64,000 nt of DNA. It comes from RGIG1828 sp045586905 (GTDB taxonomy: Bacteria; Bacillota; Clostridia; UMGS1810). The notes under the pieces were generated by a model. The model was not told the DNA's origin. It was given only the letters and a program-made list of their open reading frames with translations, and searched no databases. Position numbers and translations under genes: made by a program. The first letter of the stretch is position 1. Each line of letters begins with the position of its first letter. Shown piece by piece: positions 33,740-40,701 of this stretch. The DNA is taken from positions 1 to 64,000 of the forward strand of contig JAZNBF010000014.1 of NCBI GenBank assembly GCA_045586905.1, written 5' to 3'.

Positions 33740-34213
33740 ATGAAAAAATCAAAAAGGGTGTCCGAATCTTACACCGAGCATGTTCAGATTCTGTCGCAGG
33801 CAAGTCTTAACGGATACAAAAGACTTTTTGGTGGAAAGCTTATGGAGTGGATTGACATTGTGGCAGCAGTAGTGGCAAGAAGGCACTCGGGGTGTAATGT
33901 GACAACGGTATCGGTGGATAGTCTCATTTTCAAAAAACCCGCCTATGCCAATGACACCATAACCATCAACGGATTTATTACCTATGCAGGAAAAACATCG
34001 ATGGAAATTTGCGTTAAAACTTATCTTGAAAATCTTGACGGAAGCCGGGAAGAAATCAACACTGCTTTTCTGGTTATGGTGGCAATTGACGAAAACGAAA
34101 AACCTGTGGAGGTGCCCACTCTTATAGCAGAAAGTGAAACCGACAAAGCAAATTTTGAAGCGGCAAAAAGAAGAAGAGAACTCAGAAAGCTAAGAGAAAA
34201 TGAAAATTTTTAA
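33740..34213 (+). CDS. Acyl-CoA thioesterase (hotdog fold, YciA/BACH type)
   Basis: The 157-residue protein follows CGGAGG by 7 nt. It shows the hotdog thioesterase pattern: RLFGGKLMEWIDIVAAVVAR, VTTVSVDSLIFKKPAYANDT and ITINGFITYAGKTSMEICVK. Such enzymes hydrolyse acyl-CoAs; chain length is not deducible. It is divergent from the interrupted gene and convergent with the subtilase, with a 4-bp overlap of stops. Confidence 0.9.
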   Translation: MKKSKRVSESYTEHVQILSQASLNGYKRLFGGKLMEWIDIVAAVVARRHSGCNVTTVSVDSLIFKKPAYANDTITINGFITYAGKTSMEICVKTYLENLDGSREEINTAFLVMVAIDENEKPVEVPTLIAESETDKANFEAAKRRRELRKLRENENF

Positions 34214-35220
34214 AAATCTAAAAACATTGCAACAACAAGCTCTGCCATGGATTTTGAAAGATTTGTTTTATTCTTTATAGCCTGTTTTGCCCTTTCTGTG
34301 TCGATGTAGTCACTGCCCGATATTCTGCCAAAGCTGAAAAGCCCGTATCCGTAGCGGTCGTCCCGGCCAAAGCCGCTGAGGTCTTCTGTGTAGATGTTTA
34401 ACAGAAGACGGATTTCATCGGGAGTGAGGAAACGGTTGTAACGCATTCGTCCCTTTGATTGCAAAATGGCAACAGCACCTGTTATTATGGGAGTGGCCAT
34501 GGATGTGCCGCTGAGGGTTGCATAGGTGTTGTTTTTATAGGTGGAGTAGATGTCGATGCCTGCGGCAGATATCTCAGCGCTGGGGCCCCGTGAACTGAAG
34601 CTTGCTATGTGCTTGCCGCAGTCAACTGCCGAAACAGCAATGGTCTCATTAAAGCTTGCAGGATAACCCATGGCGCCCTCTCCCTTTTCGCCTTCGTTGC
34701 CTGCCGCACAAATCATGGTTATGCCATTTTTGCGTGCAAGCTTCACAAGAGCGGCATAACGCCCCGATGAAAAAGATGACGAAAACGACATGTTTATAAC
34801 GCTGACTCTGCACTTTATGAGCCACAGTATACTTTTTTCTATCGCCTGATAGTCGGTTTTTCCATGGGTGTCGAAAGCTTTGCAGATGTACAGTTCTGAC
34901 AAGGGAGCAACTCCAACCACGCCGATGCCATTTTTCTCGGCAGCTACGATTCCTGCCACATGGGTGCCATGTCCGTTGGTGTCTTCTATATCATAAATTC
35001 CGGTGCCCGAAAAAGAAATACCGTCTTTAATGCGCTCTTTAAGATCGGGATGGGTGGTGTCGATGCCTGTGTCTATTATTCCCACTCTTATGCCCTCTCC
35101 CATTGTCTCCTTCCATTCGAGAGGAGCGCCGACCATTCTGACTCCATAGTCGACAACCTCCTCACCAGATCCTTTGTCTGAACTTATGAAGGTGTATTCA
35201 CTTATTTTAAAATTTTTCAT
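34210..35220 (-). CDS. Subtilisin-like serine protease without signal peptide
   Basis: A 336-residue S8 peptidase with the complete triad: D50 (VGIIDTGID), H84 (NGHGTHVAG) and S240 (LSGTSMATP), plus the oxyanion Asn in CAAGNEGE. There is no signal peptide and only a short N-terminal extension, so it is probably intracellular, like IspA-type proteases. It stands alone, leftward, among rightward genes. Confidence 0.94.
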   Translation of the reverse strand: MKNFKISEYTFISSDKGSGEEVVDYGVRMVGAPLEWKETMGEGIRVGIIDTGIDTTHPDLKERIKDGISFSGTGIYDIEDTNGHGTHVAGIVAAEKNGIGVVGVAPLSELYICKAFDTHGKTDYQAIEKSILWLIKCRVSVINMSFSSSFSSGRYAALVKLARKNGITMICAAGNEGEKGEGAMGYPASFNETIAVSAVDCGKHIASFSSRGPSAEISAAGIDIYSTYKNNTYATLSGTSMATPIITGAVAILQSKGRMRYNRFLTPDEIRLLLNIYTEDLSGFGRDDRYGYGLFSFGRISGSDYIDTERAKQAIKNKTNLSKSMAELVVAMFLDF

Positions 35221-35476
35221 ATCACATCTCTCCAGAGTTTATTTGCTATTATATGAAAAACATTTCATGTTTGACATTGGAGATGAAATTATAAGCTTCA
35301 TAAAGCAAAACGACTATTAAATAATTAGATAAATATTACAAAGACCAAACATAATATTTTGTGACTTTTTTCATATATACAAAAGACATATTTTGTAATA
35401 TAATTATAACGTATGTGGATTGTTAGGTCTACTTATCACGATTACTTAAAACACAAAATTACAGGAGATGCTGAAA
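35221..35476. other. Divergent intergenic region
   Basis: AT-rich DNA between the subtilase and nucleotidyltransferase genes. A TATAAT occurs near 35399-35404 without a good -35. ATATTTTGT occurs twice (35354-35362, 35388-35396). No stronger signal was recognised. Confidence 0.5.
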
Positions 35477-36322
35477 ATGGACACAACTTTATTGGTAATG
35501 GCTGCCGGAATGGGTTCCCGTTTTGGCGGGCTGAAGCAAATTGCTCCCATGGGCAAAAATGGTGAAATCATACTTGACTTTTCAGTATATGATGCAATCA
35601 AAGCAGGCTTCAACAAGGCGGTTTTCATCATAAAAAAAGAAATAGAACACGACTTCAGAGAAGCAGCAGGAAAAAGAATTGAAAAGATGATTGACACAGA
35701 ATATGTTTTCCAGCAGATTGATTCATCTCTTCCAAACGGTTTTTCAGTGCCCGACTGCAGAAAGAAACCCTGGGGAACAGGTCACGCTGTTCTTTGCGCA
35801 AAAGACGCTGTAAAAACCCCATTTGCAGCAATCAATGCAGATGACTACTATGGCAGAAATTCATTAAAGCTTGTCCACTCTGCTCTTGTTGGCGGAAGTG
35901 AAATCTGTATGGCAGGTTTCAGACTTGGTAACACCTTAACCGAAAACGGTACCGTGAGCAGAGGCATTTGTGAAATAGAAAACGGACTTTTGAAATCGGT
36001 AACCGAGCACACAGCTCTCGACAAAAACTCACCCTTCCCCATGGACACCGTTGTTTCCATGAACATGTGGGGATTTAAGCCAACAATATTCGATGAGCTT
36101 GAAACAAGATTTGAAGATTTCCTCAAAAATCTTTCAAACCCTGAAAAAGAAGAGTTTTTCCTTCCTTTTGTTGTGGACGACCTTATTAAAACAAGAAATC
36201 AGAAAGTTGACGCCTACATATCTGATGACAAGTGGTATGGCGTAACATATAAAGAAGATACCCCCTCGGTAAGAGAGGCACTTCAAAAACTTATGGAAGA
36301 AGGTTATTACGATGGGATCTAA
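35477..36322 (+). CDS. Sugar-1-phosphate nucleotidyltransferase
   Basis: Start ATG 35477 has AGGAG 9 nt upstream; the ATG at 35468 is too close to it. The 281-residue protein has the nucleotidyltransferase signature LVMAAGMGSRFGGLKQIAPM and the metal motif NADDYYG. FPMDTVVSMNMWGF and FFLPFVVDDL are typical of a clostridial branch. It overlaps the NahK-like kinase by 11 bp. Together they could convert free N-acetylhexosamine to an NDP-sugar by way of the 1-phosphate; the exact sugar is inferred from the kinase. Confidence 0.88.
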   Translation: MDTTLLVMAAGMGSRFGGLKQIAPMGKNGEIILDFSVYDAIKAGFNKAVFIIKKEIEHDFREAAGKRIEKMIDTEYVFQQIDSSLPNGFSVPDCRKKPWGTGHAVLCAKDAVKTPFAAINADDYYGRNSLKLVHSALVGGSEICMAGFRLGNTLTENGTVSRGICEIENGLLKSVTEHTALDKNSPFPMDTVVSMNMWGFKPTIFDELETRFEDFLKNLSNPEKEEFFLPFVVDDLIKTRNQKVDAYISDDKWYGVTYKEDTPSVREALQKLMEEGYYDGI

Positions 36323-37394
36323 CATAGCCCCAATAAACGAAATAATGCATGCTTTTTCAATTAAGTTTGATGTCGACCCTTACGGTGACGGTCATATCAA
36401 TGACACATATCTTGCAGATGCAAAACCCCGCTACATACTTCAGAGAATCAACACAGCTGTTTTCAAAAATCCCCAGAAACTTATGGAGAACATCTGGAAT
36501 GTTACCGAGCATCTCAGAGGAATAATAGAAAAAAACGGAGGCAATCCAAACAGAGAAACTCTCACTGTTATAAAAACAAGAGATGACAAGCTGTTTTATG
36601 AGGCAAGTGACGGAAAATGTTACAGAGTGTATATTTTCATTGACAACACTCTTTCTCTAAACCTCCCCGAAAACCCCACTCAGTTTGAAAACTCTGCAAA
36701 GGCTTTCGGTCGTTTTCAAAATATGCTTGCAAGTTTTGATGCTTCTTCTCTTTATGAGACTATACCCGATTTTCATAACACACCAAAGAGAACCGAAAAC
36801 CTTAAAGCTGCCTACGAAAAAAATGCTGCAGGCAGAAAAGATGAGGTTGAGGAGATTTACAACGAATATCTCAAATTTGCAGAGGACTGTGCTGTTATAA
36901 CAAACGATCTTGAATCGGGTGCTATTCCCAAACGAGTTACCCACAATGACACAAAGCTCAACAACGTGTTGTTTGATCCTGTGACACAGGAAGGCGTTTG
37001 CGTTATCGACCTCGATACCGTTATGCCGGGTTCTCTCCTCTTTGACTATGGCGATTCACTCCGTTTTGGTGCTTCTACTGCTGTTGAAGATGAGGCCGAC
37101 CTTGACAAGGTATGGTTTGACCTTGAATATTTTGAAAGCTACACAAGAGGTTTCCTCTCCGAGCTCAAAGAAACAATCACAAAGCGCGAGGTTGAGCTTA
37201 TGCCACTCGCTGCACTCACCATGACATATGAATGCGGCATACGCTTCCTCACTGACTATCTCGACGGTGACACATACTTCAAAATTCACTATCCTGATCA
37301 GAACCTTGTGAGAGCTAAAAACCATCTCAAGCTTTGTCAGGACATTTTCTCAAAGCTTGGCGACATGAAAAAAATAGTTGAAAAATACATGTAA
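36312..37394 (+). CDS. N-acetylhexosamine 1-kinase-like (NahK, APH fold)
   Basis: The 360-residue protein resembles bifidobacterial NahK along its length as I recall it: DPYGDGHINDTYL, PRYILQRINTAVF, FGRFQNMLASFDAS, the catalytic loop RVTHNDTKLNNVLFD, and metal site VIDLDTVMPGSLLFDYGDS, plus TYECGIRFLTDYLDGD. NahK phosphorylates GlcNAc or GalNAc at the anomeric carbon, as in mucin or milk-oligosaccharide salvage. The preceding nucleotidyltransferase supports such a pathway. No phosphorylase or transporter is nearby. Confidence 0.85.
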   Translation: MGSNIAPINEIMHAFSIKFDVDPYGDGHINDTYLADAKPRYILQRINTAVFKNPQKLMENIWNVTEHLRGIIEKNGGNPNRETLTVIKTRDDKLFYEASDGKCYRVYIFIDNTLSLNLPENPTQFENSAKAFGRFQNMLASFDASSLYETIPDFHNTPKRTENLKAAYEKNAAGRKDEVEEIYNEYLKFAEDCAVITNDLESGAIPKRVTHNDTKLNNVLFDPVTQEGVCVIDLDTVMPGSLLFDYGDSLRFGASTAVEDEADLDKVWFDLEYFESYTRGFLSELKETITKREVELMPLAALTMTYECGIRFLTDYLDGDTYFKIHYPDQNLVRAKNHLKLCQDIFSKLGDMKKIVEKYM

Positions 37395-37434
37395 TCTGAC
37401 ATAAGTTTAATTTGTCTGAAACCATTTTTCGACA

Positions 37435-37465
37435 GTATACAAATCAAAGCCTTCGGGAAAGATTT
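37435..37465 (+). promoter_or_regulatory. Sigma-F-type promoter of sigG
   Basis: GTATA (37435-37439), 16-bp spacer and GGAAAGATT (37456-37464) fit the sigma-F pattern GYWTA-N16-GGNNANANTR except for the last base. Sigma-F control of sigG is established in Bacillus. Confidence 0.7.
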
Positions 37466-37486
37466 TATTGCAGACATAAAATCTTT
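37458..37486 (+). other. Inverted repeat just upstream of the sigG ribosome-binding site
   Basis: AAAGATTTTAT and ATAAAATCTTT form a perfect 11-bp stem with a 7-nt loop, ending 2 nt before CGGAGG. Its left arm overlaps the -10 region, so it is complete only in longer read-through transcripts. Confidence 0.6.
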
Positions 37487-37501
37487 CTCGGAGGTTTTTT
37501 T

Positions 37502-38272
37502 ATGATAAACAAGGTAGAAATTTGCGGTGTGAACACGTCTAAACTTCCGGTGCTTTCAAACGACGAAAAGCTCAGACTTTTTGACAGGATAAAAAAAGGT
37601 GACAAGGAAGCAAGAGAAGAATTTATAAGCGGTAATTTAAGGCTTGTGCTTTCTGTTATACAAAAATTTTCAGGACGTGGCGAAAATGCCGACGACCTTT
37701 TTCAGGTGGGTTGCATCGGGCTTATAAAATCTGTGGATAATTTTGATCTTTCACAAAATGTAAAGTTTTCCACTTATGCAGTACCGATGATTATTGGTGA
37801 GATAAGAAGATATCTGCGTGACAATAACTCCATAAGAGTGAGCAGATCGCTGAGAGATACAGCCTACAAGGCACTGGGAGCAAAAGAAAGACTTATGGCC
37901 AGAAACGAGACAGAGCCTACCATTGACGAAATTGCAAAAGAGCTTGGCATGGAAAAGGAAGACATTGTGTTTGCTCTTGATGCAATACAGGAGCCTGTGT
38001 CGCTTTTTGAACCTGTGTATAATGACGGAAATGATGCAATTTTTGTGATGGATCAGCTGAGCGACGAAAAAAGTCTTGACGAGAACTGGCTTGAAGAAAT
38101 ATCACTTAAAGAAGCAATGAAAAAACTCGGCGACCGTGAAAAGCACATTATCAATCTCAGATTTTACAAAGGCAGAACTCAGATGGAAGTGGCAAAGGAG
38201 CTCGGAATAAGTCAGGCACAGGTTTCGAGGCTTGAAAAAACAGCACTAAAATCGATGAAGAAAAACATGTGA
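37502..38272 (+). CDS. sigG: Late forespore sigma factor SigG
   Basis: ATG 37502 follows GGAGG by 7 nt, giving 256 residues. The N-terminus NKVEICGVNTSKLPVLSNDE is the hallmark of SigG. Region 2 (GNLRLVLSVIQKFSGRGENA, FQVGCIGLIKSVDNFDLS, FSTYAVPMIIGEIRRYLRDN), region 3 (IRVSRSLRDTAYKALG) and region 4 (GRTQMEVAKELGISQAQVSR) follow. SigG drives late forespore genes, so the organism has the sporulation programme. It is not beside sigE/spoIIGA here as it is in Bacillus. Confidence 0.97.
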   Translation: MINKVEICGVNTSKLPVLSNDEKLRLFDRIKKGDKEAREEFISGNLRLVLSVIQKFSGRGENADDLFQVGCIGLIKSVDNFDLSQNVKFSTYAVPMIIGEIRRYLRDNNSIRVSRSLRDTAYKALGAKERLMARNETEPTIDEIAKELGMEKEDIVFALDAIQEPVSLFEPVYNDGNDAIFVMDQLSDEKSLDENWLEEISLKEAMKKLGDREKHIINLRFYKGRTQMEVAKELGISQAQVSRLEKTALKSMKKNM

Positions 38273-38346
38273 TGACAAAATAAACCAAAACAAATCATGA
38301 ATTTCAATTAAAAAAAACACATATGCACAATATTGCCCAGTGGTTG

Positions 38347-38376
38347 TTGACTAAAACCCCCTTTGCATGTTATACT
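38347..38376 (+). promoter_or_regulatory. Promoter of the PurF-like gene
   Basis: TTGACT (38347-38352), an 18-bp spacer and TATACT (38371-38376), about 40 bp before the ATG. Confidence 0.7.
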
Positions 38377-38414
38377 CTTAATATATTACAATACTAACAA
38401 CGGAGGTATATATA

Positions 38415-39839
38415 ATGGGTGGTTTTTTTGGAGCTGTGTGTCGCCATGATGCAGTGACAGATGTTTTTTTCGGGACAGATTATCACTCTCATCTTGGAAC
38501 AAGACGCGCAGGTATGGCAGCGTATGACACTGAAAAAGGACTGCAAAGAGAAATTCACAATATAGAAAATTCACCATTCAGAACAAAGTTTGACGATGTT
38601 GGTGAAAACATGAAAGGTCATGCTGCTATTGGATGTATCAGCGACTATGACCCCCAGCCTCTTACGATAAAATCAAGTCTGGGTACATATGCAATATGCG
38701 TTATAGGAAGAATCAACAATTCCGACCAGATAATTGATCAGTATCTGTCTTTTACTCACGGTCACTTCAATGCCATGACCGGTGGCATTATAAATGCAAC
38801 AGAAATTGTGGCTGCACTTATAGGTCAGAAGAGCAGTTTTGAAGACGGAATACGTTTTGCTCAGGAAACCATTGACGGTACAGCTTCAATTCTCATTTTA
38901 AAAGATGACGGTACTATAATTGCCGCCCGTGACAGACTTGGCAGACTGCCTGTGATCATTGGCAAATGTGAAGACGGAATGTGCGTGACTTTTGAATCGT
39001 TTGCAGCTCACAAGCTTGGCTATGAGATAGAAAAAGAACTTGGCCCCGGAGAGATTGTTCAGCTTACAAAAGATGAGCTTACAGTGCTTAAAGAGCCTCT
39101 GGAGAAGATGAAGATTTGCGCATTTTTGTGGTCGTATTATGGTTATCCCACCTCTTCATATGAAGGAATCAATGTCGAGGTTATGCGCAACAGAAACGGT
39201 GAAATAATGGCAAAAAATGATATGGCATGCAAAAACGCCGAGGATATCGATTATGTTGGCGGTGTGCCCGATTCGGGAACTCCACACGCCATTGGATATG
39301 CAAACGGATGTCACATTCCTTTTGCCCGTCCTTTTATAAAATACACACCCACCTGGGCAAGAAGCTTCACCCCTACTCATCAGAACGAAAGAAACAGAAT
39401 TGCAAAGATGAAACAGATTGCTGTGCACGATCTTATAGAAGACAAGAACCTTCTTTTTGTTGATGACTCGATAGTGCGAGGTACTCAGCTAAAAGAGACT
39501 GTTGATTTTCTTTATGACAACGGTGCAAAATCGGTGCACATGCGCTCAGCTTGTCCTCCCATTATGTATGCCTGCAAATATCTGAATTTTTCAAGAAGCA
39601 ACAATGAAATGGACCTTGTTACAAGAAAAACAATAATGGAGCTTGAAGGTGAAGAAGGCTTTAAGTATATTGATGAGTATAGTGACAGTTCTACCGAAAG
39701 AGGTAAAAAGCTGAGAGAGGCTATATGCGAGAATCTTAATTTCAAATCGCTGGAATTTCAGACCGTAGACGGCATTGTGGAAGCGATTGGCATTGACAAA
39801 TGCAAGCTCTGCACATACTGCTGGAATGGAAAAGAATAA
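38415..39839 (+). CDS. PurF-like amidophosphoribosyltransferase lacking the N-terminal Cys nucleophile
   Basis: The 474-residue protein aligns with PurF: an N-terminal Ntn-type glutaminase-like domain (YHSHLGTRRAGMAAYD, GHAAIGCISDYD) and a C-terminal phosphoribosyltransferase domain with the PRPP motif LLFVDDSIVRGTQ. In PurF the residue after Met is the catalytic Cys (MCG); here it is Gly (MGGFFGAVC). Glutamine hydrolysis by the usual mechanism therefore seems impossible. The C-terminus has three Cys (CKLCTYCWNGKE), perhaps a metal or cluster site. I recall similar G2 proteins in other Clostridia, so it may be a distinct subfamily using ammonia or serving a different role. ATG 38415 follows GGAGG. 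Confidence 0.88.
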   Translation: MGGFFGAVCRHDAVTDVFFGTDYHSHLGTRRAGMAAYDTEKGLQREIHNIENSPFRTKFDDVGENMKGHAAIGCISDYDPQPLTIKSSLGTYAICVIGRINNSDQIIDQYLSFTHGHFNAMTGGIINATEIVAALIGQKSSFEDGIRFAQETIDGTASILILKDDGTIIAARDRLGRLPVIIGKCEDGMCVTFESFAAHKLGYEIEKELGPGEIVQLTKDELTVLKEPLEKMKICAFLWSYYGYPTSSYEGINVEVMRNRNGEIMAKNDMACKNAEDIDYVGGVPDSGTPHAIGYANGCHIPFARPFIKYTPTWARSFTPTHQNERNRIAKMKQIAVHDLIEDKNLLFVDDSIVRGTQLKETVDFLYDNGAKSVHMRSACPPIMYACKYLNFSRSNNEMDLVTRKTIMELEGEEGFKYIDEYSDSSTERGKKLREAICENLNFKSLEFQTVDGIVEAIGIDKCKLCTYCWNGKE

Positions 39840-39958
39840 GTGGTTGATACTCAACCACAATGAAATGCCTTTGGCATGAATTGAAATCAAAGATTTCATG
39901 AATTGAGCCTTGTGGCTCATGAATTGCACCTTAGGTGCATTCAAAAACAATTTGTTTT
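39840..39958. repeat. Array of six small hairpins after the PurF-like gene
   Basis: Six successive palindromes: GTGGTTGA/TCAACCAC, ATGCC/GGCAT, GAAATC/GATTTC, GAGCC/GGCTC, TGCACC/GGTGCA and AAAACAA/TTGTTTT, each with a 1-4 nt loop. The middle units are separated by the shared spacer (C)ATGAATTG. Stems differ but spacer and loop size recur. No coding frame is evident. Confidence 0.8.
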
Positions 39959-39971
39959 ATGTACCATGTCC

Positions 39972-40010
39972 AAAAGACAGAAACAATTTTGTTTCTGTCT
40001 TTTTTTTGTC
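39972..40010 (+). terminator. Intrinsic terminator of the PurF-like gene
   Basis: A perfect 13-bp stem (AAAAGACAGAAAC and complement), 6-nt loop and a run of Ts on the + strand. Confidence 0.92.
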
Positions 40011-40022
40011 GAAATGTTTTTG

Positions 40023-40051
40023 TTGCATTTTCCTGATTAAAATGCTATACT
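40023..40051 (+). promoter_or_regulatory. Promoter of the candidate small RNA
   Basis: TTGCAT (40023-40028), 17-bp spacer and TATACT (40046-40051). Transcription should start near 40057. Confidence 0.65.
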
Positions 40052-40056
40052 TAAAT

Positions 40057-40231
40057 AGCCAAACACAATTAAATATTTTATTGCATATTATAAAGCATAT
40101 ATTTTTACTTTGGTAAAAATACAGGCTCTGCTTTTGCATGCTTTATAGTAGGCAATTTGATTGTGTTTGGCGACATATCGGGGCTATGTATTTTTCGAGT
40201 GTGTAGCTCCGAGTGAGCTGCACACTTTTTT
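40057..40231 (+). ncRNA. Candidate structured small RNA of about 175 nt, family unknown
   Basis: The segment has its own promoter and terminator and no convincing coding frame. Nested perfect stems are visible: outer GCCAAACACAAT/ATTGTGTTTGGC (40058-40069 with 40160-40171), middle TATAAAGCAT/ATGCTTTATA (about 40090-40145) and an inner hairpin TATTTTTAC-TTTG-GTAAAAATA. A small ACATA/TATGT hairpin and the terminator follow. It shows no recognisable match to SRP RNA, tmRNA, RNase P RNA or a T-box. Size is near that of 6S RNA, but the architecture differs. It could also be a riboswitch-like leader, but no long gene follows. Confidence 0.6.
40199..40231 (+). terminator. Terminator of the candidate small RNA
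   Basis: GTGTGTAGCTC and GAGCTGCACAC form an 11-bp stem with one G-U pair and a 5-nt loop, then six Ts. Confidence 0.85.
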
Positions 40232-40389
40232 ATAACATAGGAAATTGCGCGAGACAGTGCGCAATTTTGCTTGTTTCAAAAAAGATTTCCTTTTTGCCCC
40301 CAAGAGTGGGGGCAGGGGGTTGATGATTGAAAATCTTTTTTATTTCCGGAAAAATAAAGAGTAGAATTTTTATTGAAAGAGGTGAAACC

Positions 40390-40521
40390 ATGGAAAACTA
40401 CAAGAAATTATATTATGAACTTTTTAATAAAATTACAGATATAATCGAAGAATTAAAGCAAATACAAATAGATGTTGAAGAAAAATTTATTTGTGATAAA
40501 AATAAAAGGGCAAAAAATTAA
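40390..40521 (+). CDS. Small acidic helical protein (43 residues)
   Basis: ATG 40390 follows AGAGGTG by 6 nt. The product starts MENYKKLYYELFNKITDIIE and is predicted to be one or two charged helices. I recall similar short MENYKxLYxxLFN proteins in many gut Clostridia, where they are unannotated or hypothetical. No function is known to me. Confidence 0.7.
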   Translation: MENYKKLYYELFNKITDIIEELKQIQIDVEEKFICDKNKRAKN

Positions 40522-40543
40522 AGTTACCTGATAAAGCATCAGA

Positions 40544-40618
40544 GCAAAGCGTTTCCTCGTAGGAATCTTGCATTTTTGCGAAGCAAAAAGCACCAATTCC
40601 GAAGAGGAAATGCTTTGC
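40544..40618. repeat. 75-bp imperfect hairpin after the small gene
   Basis: Outer 15-bp arms (GCAAAGCGTTTCCTC with GAGGAAATGCTTTGC, one G-T pair) enclose GGAAT/ATTCC and TTTTTGC-GAA-GCAAAAA. It resembles REP/MITE-like palindromic elements. Other copies cannot be searched for here. Confidence 0.6.
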
Positions 40619-40637
40619 GACTAAAGAGGTTAAAAAG

Positions 40638-40669
40638 AAAAACATCGTCTTGTTTCAGACGATGTTTTT
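40638..40669. terminator. Bidirectional terminator between the small gene and dnaJ
   Basis: A perfect 13-bp stem (AAAAACATCGTCT and complement) with a 6-nt loop and T-rich sequence on both sides serves the converging small gene and heat-shock operon. Confidence 0.9.
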
Positions 40670-40701
40670 CTGCATATATAATAATATTTTTACATCCCTT
40701 A

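Larger units (their letters stand above)
39840..40389. other. 550-bp non-coding, hairpin-rich region
   Basis: Between the PurF-like gene and the small gene lie, in order: the hairpin array, the PurF terminator, a probable small RNA gene, and two further palindromes. These are AAATTGCGC/GCGCAATTT at 40242-40267, and a nested pair, AAAAAAGATTT/AAATCTTTTTT (40278-40341) around GCCCCCA/TGGGGGC (40296-40313). Confidence 0.75.

Noticed and set aside
39840..39958. Hairpin series considered as a CRISPR array
   Set aside because: The stems differ and the constant part is only about 9 bp; no cas genes are nearby.
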